Below, in pieces: positions 9,497 through 19,396 of a stretch of DNA of 64,000 nt. The first letter of the stretch is position 1. Each line of letters begins with the position of its first letter. Origin of the DNA: Fulvivirga imtechensis AK7 (GTDB taxonomy: Bacteria; Bacteroidota; Bacteroidia; Cytophagales; Cyclobacteriaceae); the NCBI RefSeq assembly GCF_000331535.1, contig NZ_AMZN01000003.1:1-64000 (forward strand), read 5' to 3'. The translations under genes and the position numbers were made by a program. Under the pieces are notes generated by a model. The model was not told the DNA's origin and ran no database searches. It worked only from the letters and a program-made list of their open reading frames with translations.

Positions 9497-11923
9497 TTAT
9501 ATCACCAGTTTCAGGTTTTTATAAAGCTTATCAAAGAGTTGGCACCAGTTCTCGGCATTCGTATTTCCTATCTTACAACGACTCAGATACGAATCATATA
9601 TCTCTGTCTTAATCAGAAAGGCTGTATTTTGCGCTGCCCAATATTCAGGTCGCATACGCCCCTTTTTAATCAATGTCAGCAAATTGACGAGATATTCAAG
9701 CATGGTGGGACTATGGGGGTCCAGGGCTAATTCCTTCATCAGTTCAGCTACACGTTCATCTGCTATATAGTTGAGTGTAACCAAATCCAGGTCTACTGAT
9801 ACAATTTCTACGGCATCCAATAGCTTGGTGAGTTCTTTCAGGTCTATATGATCACTACTGAGTATATTGATCAATTTTGTGTTGACAGCCAGATCCATAG
9901 GTAGCTTCAGTTGCTTCGGCACAGCCATGTTGATCTCGTGCAGTACCTGTAGGATAGGATAGTTGTTTTCATAGAGCTGATAGATCGTTCCCTCAGCGCT
10001 TTTCAGGGTGCTATCCATTACCAGCTCCATAATTTTTCGCTGTTCGTCACGGAAAAGGTGCCAGAAGGAGTAGTTATGGCTGCCAAAATATTTGTCCATC
10101 AGGTTGAAGATCTCATAGATGTTGCTCTTTCTAAAAGCCTTGGTGATCTCAGTATGCAGCTCCTCCAGCGCTTCGGTACCCATATAGGTTCTGACTCCTC
10201 CAAACAGGTTATGCTCGCCCAGATGGATAACTGCATAGGAAATATCGATTTCCTCCCAGGTAATACTTGACTTCAACTGCGTGTGCCCGACCACAAGCTT
10301 CTGCTTGCCGGCCTCGTGGTAGTCGCGTGACCTGGAGTTGGCGCTAAAGCTGTAAAGCACAGTTTCTTCCGGAAACTCTTCAAACAGTGACGACACGGCA
10401 AAATGTGCTCCAACCCTGATCATATCCACGATCATCGGCTTTACAAATTTGTGGTAAGCCTTAGCGGCATGGCCGAATTCTTCCAGGTTGCTGGGGACTT
10501 TCTCCAGCAATTGTACAAATTCACCTTCGTAGTCGTTTCCAGTGAGATTGTTTGCCAACTGAATGGCACGCGCTGCATAAAAAATGTCCTGCATAGACTC
10601 AATACCCGTCACCTCATCAAAAAACCACCCGCAACTGGTGTACATCAGCATAGCGTGATACTGCATCTCCAGCAGCTTTAAGAGCTTGATGTGTTGTTCG
10701 GTGGAAAGTCCCTCTTCGAAATACTTTTTAAGAAATTTCTCCACATTTTCTTCCGAACGATCAAGGATTACCTCTATATACTTATTTCTGATCTCCCAGG
10801 GGTCTACTCCAAAGGCTTTTATTTCCTTTTCATAGATAGCGGTTGTTTGCTCACGAACCCAGTCAAACGACCTCCTTAGCGGGCCGCGCCACTCCTGTGT
10901 CCAGCCCGGGCGCCCTCCGGTGTTACATCCGCAATTGCTGTTCCAGCGTTCCACACCATGCGCACAACTCCACGAGGTATTTTCTAATATCTCTACTTCG
11001 TGGGTAGGGGGAAATTTTTCCAGATATTCTCCATAGATAGACAGCTTAACCGTTTCATCTTTTTCAATGAAATTAAGTCCGTATGAAAGCGCCATTTCAC
11101 CGAGGTTATGATGATGGCCATAGCTCTCACCGTCAGTAGCAATATGTACCAGTTGTGGTACATCTTTATTTTCAAATTGGCCTAAAAGCCGGGAGGCAAA
11201 AGCTTCCCCATTATTGAGGAGTCCCTCAAAAGCCACTGCCTGAGAGGCAGGAGCATCGTAAAAGAACAGTGTAATAGAATTACCGGATGGCAGGTTGCAG
11301 AGATAAGCTTTCCGAGGGTTGATCTTTGCACCGGTACCATCTTTCCATTCTGTATCACCGATCTTTCGGAAGCGCCTGGCCTGATAGGGTGATAAAATGG
11401 TAAACTTAATATCATATTTTGCCAGCACTTCCAGTGTTTCGGTATTTGCTGCGGTTTCTCCCAGCCACATCCCTTCCGGGTGTCGCCCAAACCGTGACTT
11501 AAAGTCTTCAATGCCCCAGATTACCTGTGTTTCCTTATCGTTTTTGTTAGCGAGGGGCATGATCATGTGGTTATAAACCTGCGCAAGCGCGGATCCATGC
11601 CCGGAGAAATGTTCCTGACTCTCCTTATCGGCTTGTAAAATGGCTGCATACGTATCAGGGGCCTCATTTTCCATCCAGGCCAGTAGTGTGGGGCCAATAT
11701 TGAAGCTCATCCAGGCATAGTTGTTGATAATGTCTACTATTTTCCCTTCTTCATTAAGGATGCGGGATGCAGAATTTCTGGCGTAGCATTCAGCGTTTAT
11801 CCGATGGTTCCAATCGTGGTATGGATAGGCCGAATCCTGAATTTCTACCTTGTTAAGCCAGGGGTTTTCGCGCGGAGGTTGGTAAAAATGACCGTGTATA
11901 CACAAAAATTTCTTCATTGTCAT
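9497..11923 (-). CDS. GH57-family glucanase-like protein with DUF3536
   Basis: 808 aa. The N-terminal half is a glycoside hydrolase family 57 barrel: HGHFYQPPRENPW at 10-22, GMWLGE with candidate nucleophile E156, and TDGESYGHHH with candidate acid/base D264. The C-terminal half matches DUF3536, typical of long bacterial GH57 proteins of poorly defined specificity (alpha-amylase, branching or glucanotransferase activities occur in the family). It is embedded between treZ (0 bp gap) and treY (3 bp gap), where a debranching enzyme gene (treX) stands in classical treXYZ operons. A role in trimming or remodelling glucan for TreY is inferred from this position. Confidence 0.85.
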   Translation of the reverse strand: MTMKKFLCIHGHFYQPPRENPWLNKVEIQDSAYPYHDWNHRINAECYARNSASRILNEEGKIVDIINNYAWMSFNIGPTLLAWMENEAPDTYAAILQADKESQEHFSGHGSALAQVYNHMIMPLANKNDKETQVIWGIEDFKSRFGRHPEGMWLGETAANTETLEVLAKYDIKFTILSPYQARRFRKIGDTEWKDGTGAKINPRKAYLCNLPSGNSITLFFYDAPASQAVAFEGLLNNGEAFASRLLGQFENKDVPQLVHIATDGESYGHHHNLGEMALSYGLNFIEKDETVKLSIYGEYLEKFPPTHEVEILENTSWSCAHGVERWNSNCGCNTGGRPGWTQEWRGPLRRSFDWVREQTTAIYEKEIKAFGVDPWEIRNKYIEVILDRSEENVEKFLKKYFEEGLSTEQHIKLLKLLEMQYHAMLMYTSCGWFFDEVTGIESMQDIFYAARAIQLANNLTGNDYEGEFVQLLEKVPSNLEEFGHAAKAYHKFVKPMIVDMIRVGAHFAVSSLFEEFPEETVLYSFSANSRSRDYHEAGKQKLVVGHTQLKSSITWEEIDISYAVIHLGEHNLFGGVRTYMGTEALEELHTEITKAFRKSNIYEIFNLMDKYFGSHNYSFWHLFRDEQRKIMELVMDSTLKSAEGTIYQLYENNYPILQVLHEINMAVPKQLKLPMDLAVNTKLINILSSDHIDLKELTKLLDAVEIVSVDLDLVTLNYIADERVAELMKELALDPHSPTMLEYLVNLLTLIKKGRMRPEYWAAQNTAFLIKTEIYDSYLSRCKIGNTNAENWCQLFDKLYKNLKLVI

Positions 11924-13744
11924 CTATTTTTTGTAAAGAACGAAAGATTCGGGATATACCATAACATCCTCATTCTTAATTATTTCTTTAGCATCCGCAG
12001 GTCCAGCCCAGCACTGGTCCGATGATGCCATTATTTTGCACCATTGTTGATCACGTTTCGCAAGCTTTACACGGTGTTTCTTTTTGCTGAAATTGAGCAC
12101 AGCACCAAGTTGCTTTTGATCCTTACTACCTCCGGAATAAATTACCAGCAGTTTATTCTTCTCGTCTATGTCAGTTTTTATGCCAGTATTTTTAAATAAA
12201 CCGAAGGCGCCATTTTTTCTCAGGTTTATAAGCTGCCTGTAGTAGTTGAGTAGCCTTGTCTGGCGCTCATTTTCATGGTAGTTCCATTGCAGTTTTGACT
12301 GATTGTAAGTCTCTTCTGCCTGTGGATCGGGAACCGAGCCTTTCCACTTAAAATATCTGAACTCCCTTTTTCTTCCTTTGCGGACGGCAGCCACCAGGTT
12401 GGGGTCTCCATGACTCACAAAGTATAGAAAAGGGTGATCTTCACCATACTCCTCACCCATAAACAGCATGGGCACGAATGGAGCTATCAGCATCACGCCC
12501 GCAGCCAGCTTTTGCATCTCGAAAGAAACTAATTGTGACAGGCGTTCCCCCAGCATCCGGTTACCGACCTGATCGTGATTTTGAATACACGCTACAAACT
12601 GCTCCGAACGCTGCCCGGCAGGACTGTTTCCTATAGTTCTTTTACGAAATAGCGAGAAGGCGCCATCATATACAAATGCTTGCCTGAACGCCTTTGCCAG
12701 ATCAGCTACACTCCCATAGTCGGAATAATACCCGTCATTTTCGCCAGTGGCCAGAGTGTGAACGGCATGGTGAAAATCATCCACCCATTGGGCATCCAGG
12801 TTGTAGCCCCCGTTGTTGTATGGCTGTATTATTTTCACATCATTCATGTCACTTTCAGCAATCAGGTAGTGCCTTCTGAGTGTTTTAAGTTGAAGTTCGT
12901 CAACATTTTGTCTCAACTCCTTTAAAAAATGGCGTGCGCTGTTATCCAGTATGGCGTGTATTGCATCTAGCCTCAGCCCATCGATATGAAACTCATCCAG
13001 CCACATGAGGGCATTTTGTAGAAAAAAACTCCTGACATGGTCGGAATAGGGATCATCAAAATTGATGGCTTTGCCCCAGGGGGTGGTATATTTATCTGTA
13101 AAAAAAGGGCCAAAATCGGAGAGGTAGTTCCCTTCCGGCCCCATATGATTATACACAACATCGAGTATTACAGCTATTCCTTTCTGGTGGCATACATCCA
13201 CCAGGCTCTTTAACCCTTCAGGCCCTCCGTAGCTGTATTGAGCGGCATATGGATAAACGCCATCATACCCCCAGTTCCGGCTTCCGGGAAACTGTGAAAT
13301 GGGCATGATCTCAATGGTATTAACCCCAAGGGCCAGCAAGTGATCAAGTTTATCAATAGCAGCGGTGAAAGTGCCCTCAGCGGTGAAAGTGCCTATGTGA
13401 AGTTCATAGATGATCATTTCACTCAAGGCAATGTTTTGCCATTCGGAATCATTCCAGCCAAAATCATGTGACGCCACTACCTCCGACCACTCATGTACGC
13501 CACAGGGCTGACAACGGGAGGCAGGGTCGGGCCGCCTGAGCTGACCGTCCAAAATAAATTTGTACCGGGTGCCGGGAGTGATATTCTCGAGAGTGGCAAA
13601 CCAATAACCATATTGGTCGCTGTTCATGTCTACAGCCCTCTTCCAGCCTTGAATTTCAAGTTGCACTTTTTCAGGAAACGGAGCCCAGACTATAAAGTCA
13701 CAAGTATTATCAGCCGATATTTTTGCTCCCACTCTCCTTATCAT
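11924..13744 (-). CDS. treZ: Malto-oligosyltrehalose trehalohydrolase (GH13)
   Basis: 606 aa, the usual TreZ length. It releases trehalose from maltooligosyl-trehalose made by TreY. An N-terminal CBM48-like domain (about 1-95, VGAKISADNTCDFIVWAPFPEKVQLEI) precedes the GH13 barrel, which shows VILDVVYNHMGPEGNY, the nucleophile motif GLRLDAIHAI, the acid/base motif LIAESDMND, and CIQNHDQVGNRMLGERL. The FPGSRNWGYDGVYPYAAQ substrate loop is typical of TreZ rather than GlgB. It is the first gene of the minus-strand operon, divergent from glgE across a ~300 bp spacer. Confidence 0.95.
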   Translation of the reverse strand: MIRRVGAKISADNTCDFIVWAPFPEKVQLEIQGWKRAVDMNSDQYGYWFATLENITPGTRYKFILDGQLRRPDPASRCQPCGVHEWSEVVASHDFGWNDSEWQNIALSEMIIYELHIGTFTAEGTFTAAIDKLDHLLALGVNTIEIMPISQFPGSRNWGYDGVYPYAAQYSYGGPEGLKSLVDVCHQKGIAVILDVVYNHMGPEGNYLSDFGPFFTDKYTTPWGKAINFDDPYSDHVRSFFLQNALMWLDEFHIDGLRLDAIHAILDNSARHFLKELRQNVDELQLKTLRRHYLIAESDMNDVKIIQPYNNGGYNLDAQWVDDFHHAVHTLATGENDGYYSDYGSVADLAKAFRQAFVYDGAFSLFRKRTIGNSPAGQRSEQFVACIQNHDQVGNRMLGERLSQLVSFEMQKLAAGVMLIAPFVPMLFMGEEYGEDHPFLYFVSHGDPNLVAAVRKGRKREFRYFKWKGSVPDPQAEETYNQSKLQWNYHENERQTRLLNYYRQLINLRKNGAFGLFKNTGIKTDIDEKNKLLVIYSGGSKDQKQLGAVLNFSKKKHRVKLAKRDQQWCKIMASSDQCWAGPADAKEIIKNEDVMVYPESFVLYKK

Positions 13745-14051
13745 AGGTTGGTAATGCTTAGATAGTTATGTTACGATAATAAAGTCTTTAAAAAAGTTGA
13801 TTTATTTGAAAAAACTCCGTAAATCAAGTTATCCCAATAACTATTCTGTCAGTGGGGCAGATCCGTTCTTGAATTAAACAATGGGGTGATGCGAATGTTT
13901 TGCAGGAGATCCCCACAGTGAGTTAGAATTATGAATAATTCTTTACTCATTACACCTTTCTTAATTCCGGTTGAGTAAACATTATAGTTTCTGGGCTGTT
14001 CTAATTTTCCATAGTAATACAACCTTAAAACTTAAAAAACACGACCCCTCT
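13745..14051. promoter_or_regulatory. Divergent intergenic region between treZ and glgE
   Basis: About 300 bp AT-rich spacer that must carry the promoters of both glucan operons. I found no exact TAnnTTTG box or convincing operator. A TTG-initiated extension of the glgE frame (13971) exists, but its encoded residues do not look like GlgE. Confidence 0.4.
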
Positions 14052-16040
14052 ATGAAAGAACTGGAAGGTCAGAAACGAGTGACTATTGAGAATGTTCACC
14101 CGCAGATAGATTGTGGGAAATATCCAATTAAAAGAACAGTTGGTGAACGCATAACTGTAACGGCCGACATTTTTGTGGATGGCCATGACAAGGTCAGCGC
14201 GGCCTTGCTATACAGGAAAGGCAAGTCTGCCAAAGGCAAGCGTGGGGCGGAGAGCCGGTGGACGGAGATCCCAATGACTTTTCAAAATAATGACCGTTGG
14301 GAGGCCTCTTTTATACCGGATAGCCAGGGAGTCTATGAATATACGATCAAGGGATGGATCGACTACTATGGCACCTGGCTCGATGGACTGAAAAAGAAAT
14401 TCGATGCCGGACAGGATGTGAGTGTTGAGCTGCTCATAGGAGCGGACCTAATGGAGAACTCCAGGGACCGGGTAACTACTGCTCAAAAGAAAAAGCTTAA
14501 GATCTGGATCAATGACTTTAGCAATGGCAATCCTGAAAAGGCGGTGTCTGAAGCCCTGAGTGAGGATGCACTCAAGGTAATGTACGATGCGCAGGAACAC
14601 AGCCTTACCCGCACATATCACCGGACACTTCGTGTGGAGGTTGAAAGGGAAAGGGCGTTGTTCAGCGCCTGGTATGAATTTTTTCCCAGGTCCACTTCAC
14701 GAGAGCAGGGGAGACATGGCACCTTCAAAGATTGTGAACAGATTATCCCTGAGATCAGCAAAATGGGCTTTGATGTAATATACCTGCCACCCATTCATCC
14801 CATAGGCGAAAAATTCCGCAAAGGAAGGAATAATGCCCTGAATGCCGCCAAAGATGATCCCGGATCACCATGGGCGATCGGTGGGAAAGAGGGCGGTCAT
14901 AAAGCCATTCACCCGCAATTGGGTACCATGGATGACTTTGTTCAACTGGTGAAAACAGCCAACGGGCACGGCATAGAGGTGGCCCTGGATTTCGCCATCC
15001 AGTGCTCACCGGACCATCCGTATGTAAAAGATCATCCCGATTGGTTCAAATGGCGGCCGGATGGTACTATCCAATACGCTGAAAACCCTCCCAAAAAGTA
15101 CCAGGATGTGCTTCCTGTTAATTTTGAAACTGAGGATTGGGAAAACCTGTGGCTGGAGTTAAAAAGTATAATAGAGTTCTGGATAGGTAAAGGAGTGACG
15201 ATATTTCGTGTTGACAATCCTCACACAAAGCCTTTTTCTTTTTGGGAGTGGATGATTGCGGAGGTGCGGAAGAAATATCCTGACACCATATTTCTGGCTG
15301 AAGCTTTTACCAGGCCAAGAATTATGGAACAGTTGGCCAAGATCGGTTTTAACCAATCGTACACCTACTTCACGTGGAGGAATACCCTGGAGGAATTACA
15401 GGAATATATGGGGGAACTGACCAAGAGTGATATGCGGGAGTATTTCCGCCCCAATTTCTGGCCCAATACCCCGGACATCCTGCCCATCTCTCTGGAGCAT
15501 AAAGAGGAGCCGGCCTTCATCACACGGATCGTTCTAGCCGCTACATTATCTTCAAATTATGGTATCTACGGGCCGGTGTTTGAATTTGGTGTCAATGAGC
15601 CATATCCTGGTAAAGAAGAGTATATCGACAATGAGAAATATGAGATTAAGCACTGGGACTGGGAGAAAACCACCAAAACAAAAGAGGTAATCACCAGGAT
15701 CAATAAGATCAGAAAGGAAAATAAGGCGCTACAGAGCACCTGGCACATAGAATTTGCCGAGACGGACAATACGCAACTATTGTGCTATGCGAAAGCTGAT
15801 CAGAACAAGGAAAGCAAAATGATCATTGTGGTCAATCTGGACCCCGTGTTCGCGCAGTCTGGGTGGGTACGAATACCTTTTGAATACCTTGAGCTCCCCT
15901 TGGGGCAGCCGTTTGAGCTTCATGATCTGCTTTCCGGCAGCAAGTATACCTGGCAAAACGAGTGGAACTATGTCGAGCTTCACCCATCATCTATGCCGGC
16001 ACATGTTTTCCTGATAGAGCCTGGTTCGTCATCAGTTTAG
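14052..16040 (+). CDS. glgE: Alpha-1,4-glucan:maltose-1-phosphate maltosyltransferase (GH13_3)
   Basis: 662 aa from the ATG at 14052; an upstream TTG would add 27 unrelated residues. GlgE extends alpha-1,4-glucan using maltose-1-phosphate. N-terminal domains (DUF3416-like, with GKYPIKRTVGERITVTADIFVDG) lead into the GH13 core: FDVIYLPPIHPIG, the nucleophile D388 in FRVDNPHTKP, acid/base E417 in FLAEAFTRP, and the GlgE-type YFTWRN. A C-terminal all-beta domain follows. It heads the plus-strand operon with treS-mak (the maltose-1-phosphate source) and glgB, so the complete GlgE pathway from trehalose is encoded together. Confidence 0.95.
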   Translation: MKELEGQKRVTIENVHPQIDCGKYPIKRTVGERITVTADIFVDGHDKVSAALLYRKGKSAKGKRGAESRWTEIPMTFQNNDRWEASFIPDSQGVYEYTIKGWIDYYGTWLDGLKKKFDAGQDVSVELLIGADLMENSRDRVTTAQKKKLKIWINDFSNGNPEKAVSEALSEDALKVMYDAQEHSLTRTYHRTLRVEVERERALFSAWYEFFPRSTSREQGRHGTFKDCEQIIPEISKMGFDVIYLPPIHPIGEKFRKGRNNALNAAKDDPGSPWAIGGKEGGHKAIHPQLGTMDDFVQLVKTANGHGIEVALDFAIQCSPDHPYVKDHPDWFKWRPDGTIQYAENPPKKYQDVLPVNFETEDWENLWLELKSIIEFWIGKGVTIFRVDNPHTKPFSFWEWMIAEVRKKYPDTIFLAEAFTRPRIMEQLAKIGFNQSYTYFTWRNTLEELQEYMGELTKSDMREYFRPNFWPNTPDILPISLEHKEEPAFITRIVLAATLSSNYGIYGPVFEFGVNEPYPGKEEYIDNEKYEIKHWDWEKTTKTKEVITRINKIRKENKALQSTWHIEFAETDNTQLLCYAKADQNKESKMIIVVNLDPVFAQSGWVRIPFEYLELPLGQPFELHDLLSGSKYTWQNEWNYVELHPSSMPAHVFLIEPGSSSV

Positions 16041-16057
16041 AGCATTCAAAAAAAAAT

Positions 16058-16065
16058 AGGAGGAA
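16058..16065 (+). promoter_or_regulatory. Strong Shine-Dalgarno deciding the treS start
   Basis: AGGAGGAA lies 7 nt before the ATG at 16073 and fixes that start over the longer frame beginning at 15962 inside glgE. Such strong ribosome sites are uncommon among this window's genes. Confidence 0.8.
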
Positions 16066-16072
16066 TAGTAAT

Positions 16073-19000
16073 ATGGTCCCCGATAAAACTACAACCGACA
16101 ATGAAAAGTACTGGTATAAAGATGCAATCATTTATGAACTGCACATCAAGGCTTTTTATGACAGCAATGGAGATGGAATAGGCGATTTTCAAGGATTACT
16201 CGAAAAGCTGGATTACCTTGAAAGCCTGGGAGTAACGGCCATATGGTTATTGCCATTTTACCCGTCACCCTTAAGAGATGATGGCTACGACATAGCGGAT
16301 TATTACAGTATTAATCCATCGTATGGAGATATAAAAATATTTAAGCGTTTCATCAGGGAGGCCCATAAGCGTGGGTTGAAAGTAATTACGGAGCTGGTGA
16401 TTAACCATACCTCTGATCAGCATCCCTGGTTTCAAAGAGCGCGAAAAGCCAAACCAGGCTCTTCCTATCGTAATTACTACGTCTGGAGCGATGATCCTAA
16501 TAAGTATAAAGACGCACGGATCATATTTACAGATTATGAACCATCCAATTGGTCGTGGGACCCTGTAGCCAAGTCGTATTACTGGCACAGGTTCTTCTCG
16601 CATCAGCCCGATCTGAATTTTGATAACCCCCAGGTTCAAAAGGAGGTGTTTCGTATACTCGACTTCTGGTTTAATATGGGTGTGGACGGCTTTCGGCTTG
16701 ATGCGGTGCCTTATCTTTTTGAGAGAGAAGGCACCAATTGTGAAAACTTGCCCGAAACACACGTATTCTTAAAGAAGCTAAGAGCACATGTTGATCAGAA
16801 GTTTAGCAATAAACTACTGCTAGCCGAAGCCAACATGTGGCCTGAAGATTCCGCTTCCTATTTTGGTGATGGCGATGAGTGTCATATGAACTATCACTTC
16901 CCCATTATGCCGCGTATGTTCATGGCGGTAAAAATGGAGGACCGGTACCCGGTAATCGACATCATAGATCAGACGCCTGATATACCCGAGTCGTGTCAAT
17001 GGGCCATATTTTTAAGAAATCATGACGAATTGACTCTTGAAATGGTGACTGACGAGGAGCGTGATTACATGTACAAGGCCTACACCAAAGATACGCTCGC
17101 CAAGATCAACGTGGGCATCAGGCACAGGCTTGCTCCACTGTTAGAAAACAACAGGAGTAAAATAGAGCTGATGAACATCCTCCTTTTTTCACTACCGGGA
17201 ACACCCGTGATCTACTACGGTGATGAAATAGGCATGGGAGACAATTTCTATCTTGGTGATCGTGATGGTGTACGTACACCTATGCAGTGGAGTGCAGATA
17301 GAAATGCCGGCTTCTCCTCAGCCAATCCACAAAGGTTATACCTCCCGGTGATCATCGACCCGGAATACAAATATGAATCGATCAATGTAGAAGCACAGCA
17401 AATGAACTCTTCTTCTCTGTTGTGGTGGATGAAGCGGATCATTGCTATGCGTAAGAAATATAAAGCTTTTGGCCGGGGAGATATTCAGTTCCTCTCTCCT
17501 GCCAATGCCAAGATCATCGCTTACACGCGTACATATGAAGACGAAACGATACTAGTACTGGCTAACCTTTCTCGGTTTCCCCAAGCGGCCGAACTGGATC
17601 TCGAGGAATTTGAAAATTATGTGCCGGTGGAGGTGTTTAGCCACAACAAATTTCCACAGATTTCAGGCGGCCCTTATTTATTCACGATAGGACCATATGG
17701 TTATTATTGGTTTCTGCTGGAGAAAGAAAAAGAACTTACTGAAGAGAAGGGGCAAATTCCAGGCTTTAAGATAAAGGAATGGGCGGAGCTGTTTGAAGGA
17801 AAGGAATTGCACAGACTGGAAAGCAGGGTACTACCGGTGTATATGCGTGAGTGTCGATGGTTTGGAGGTAAGGGCCGGTTGGTGCAAAACATGAGCATTG
17901 TGAAGAAGATCAATATTCCTGTGGACAGCATACCTGCCACTCTTGTAACAATAGAAGTGGTTTATAATGAGGGGCTTCCGGAAACCTACCAGTTGCCACT
18001 GGCTTTTATGCCTTACAACAATGAGGAAGATTTTAGAGAGATCAACAAAAAAGGTATTATCACCAACCTGATGATGAATGATAAGGAAGGAGTACTGTTT
18101 GATGCTGTTTATAATGAGGAATTCCGAAATGCATTATTTAGCTATATACAAAAAGGGCGTAAGCTGAAAGCGGATGCAGGCAACCTGGTATTCTATACAA
18201 GTGCAAAAAACGGATACCTGAAAAACGGAGAATTGCACTCAAAAGTGCTGAATGCCGAGCAAAGCAATACTTCTCTGACATACAACAATAATTATTTTTT
18301 AAAGCTGTACAGGAAGCTGGACAATACCATTAATCCTGACCTTGAAATTACCAGGTACCTGACGGAGCGTACCAATTATGCGAATGTGCCAAAATTCGTA
18401 GGAGGGATCCAGTATGATGAAGGGAGGAAAACATCTACCATACTGGGTATGATGCAGGAGTTGGTGCCTAATCAGGGTGACGCGTGGGACTATACCAAAG
18501 ACGTATTGCACCGGTTTTTTGACAGAGTGCAGGTCAGACCAAACGGGCTTAAGGCTGAGGTTCCTGGCAAAGATCTTAGTATGCCGCTTAAATATGGCGA
18601 AATACCTGAAAATGTGCGTGAGCTTTTGGGCAGTATGTTTCCTGAGCGTGTAGTACTGCTTGGTAAACGCACCGGAGAAATGCATCTGGCGCTGGCAGCA
18701 CATCCTGAGGATGTCGATTTTGAGCCTGAAGAATTTTCGTTACATTATCAGCGATCGGTGTATTCTTCATTGCAATCGTTGACCAGGAGCACTTACCAGA
18801 ACCTCCAGAAGAATGTCGCCCTCCTGCCGAAAGACATCCAGAAAGAAGCTCAGGAAGTATTGCAGATCAAAGGTGATGTGCTCAATTGCTTCAAGAGAAT
18901 ATTTTCTCATAAAATAAACACCATGAAGATCAGGACACATGGAGATTATCATTTGGGGCAGGTGCTGTGGACAGGGAAAGATTTTGTGATCATCGACTTT

Positions 19001-19396
19001 GAAGGAGAGCCTGCCCGCGCTTATAGCGAAAGGCGGCTGAAACGCTCGCCACTGCGAGATGTGGCTGGTATGATCCGCTCTTTCCATTATGCATCATACA
19101 GTACCATTATGCAAGGGGAGTATGCCCAACAGCGAAAAGAGGGGAACCTGGAAAAATGGGCGGAAGTATGGTACCACTATATTACGCGCATGTACCTGCA
19201 GGGATATTTCGATACGGTAGGAAACAGTTCTTTCATCCCGGATAATCGAGAGGATATGAAGACGCTGCTGGAGGTGTTCTTGCTGGAGAAAGCAATTTAT
19301 GAGTTAAACTACGAACTAAATAACCGTCCCGATTGGGTCGTAATACCACTTAGAGGAATAAAATCAATAGTAAGGAGGTCTTCCAATGGCAAATAA
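16073..19396 (+). CDS. treS: Trehalose synthase/maltokinase fusion (TreS-Mak)
   Basis: 1107 aa from the ATG at 16073, chosen for its AGGAGGA ribosome site. The N-terminal ~550 residues are a GH13_16 trehalose synthase interconverting trehalose and maltose: nucleophile D210 in GFRLDAVPYL, acid/base E252 in LLAEANMWPED, and D318 in RNHDELTLEM. The C-terminal ~500 residues are a maltokinase (Pep2/Mak) with a kinase-like core, including MRECRWFGGKGR and the catalytic RTHGDYHLGQVLW and VIIDFEGEP segments. The fusion converts trehalose to maltose-1-phosphate, the GlgE substrate. It follows glgE by 32 bp and overlaps glgB by 11 bp. Confidence 0.95.
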   Translation: MVPDKTTTDNEKYWYKDAIIYELHIKAFYDSNGDGIGDFQGLLEKLDYLESLGVTAIWLLPFYPSPLRDDGYDIADYYSINPSYGDIKIFKRFIREAHKRGLKVITELVINHTSDQHPWFQRARKAKPGSSYRNYYVWSDDPNKYKDARIIFTDYEPSNWSWDPVAKSYYWHRFFSHQPDLNFDNPQVQKEVFRILDFWFNMGVDGFRLDAVPYLFEREGTNCENLPETHVFLKKLRAHVDQKFSNKLLLAEANMWPEDSASYFGDGDECHMNYHFPIMPRMFMAVKMEDRYPVIDIIDQTPDIPESCQWAIFLRNHDELTLEMVTDEERDYMYKAYTKDTLAKINVGIRHRLAPLLENNRSKIELMNILLFSLPGTPVIYYGDEIGMGDNFYLGDRDGVRTPMQWSADRNAGFSSANPQRLYLPVIIDPEYKYESINVEAQQMNSSSLLWWMKRIIAMRKKYKAFGRGDIQFLSPANAKIIAYTRTYEDETILVLANLSRFPQAAELDLEEFENYVPVEVFSHNKFPQISGGPYLFTIGPYGYYWFLLEKEKELTEEKGQIPGFKIKEWAELFEGKELHRLESRVLPVYMRECRWFGGKGRLVQNMSIVKKINIPVDSIPATLVTIEVVYNEGLPETYQLPLAFMPYNNEEDFREINKKGIITNLMMNDKEGVLFDAVYNEEFRNALFSYIQKGRKLKADAGNLVFYTSAKNGYLKNGELHSKVLNAEQSNTSLTYNNNYFLKLYRKLDNTINPDLEITRYLTERTNYANVPKFVGGIQYDEGRKTSTILGMMQELVPNQGDAWDYTKDVLHRFFDRVQVRPNGLKAEVPGKDLSMPLKYGEIPENVRELLGSMFPERVVLLGKRTGEMHLALAAHPEDVDFEPEEFSLHYQRSVYSSLQSLTRSTYQNLQKNVALLPKDIQKEAQEVLQIKGDVLNCFKRIFSHKINTMKIRTHGDYHLGQVLWTGKDFVIIDFEGEPARAYSERRLKRSPLRDVAGMIRSFHYASYSTIMQGEYAQQRKEGNLEKWAEVWYHYITRMYLQGYFDTVGNSSFIPDNREDMKTLLEVFLLEKAIYELNYELNNRPDWVVIPLRGIKSIVRRSSNGK
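19371..19380 (+). promoter_or_regulatory. Shine-Dalgarno inside the treS 3' end
   Basis: TAAGGAGGTC, close to a perfect anti-16S match, ends 5 nt before the glgB ATG and lies within the last codons of treS-mak. It supports re-initiation at the overlapping glgB start. Confidence 0.8.

Noticed and set aside
16271-16762. 163 aa minus-strand frame opposite treS
   Set aside because: Antisense shadow of a conserved catalytic region; several similar long antisense frames lie opposite treY, glgB and the metalloprotease.
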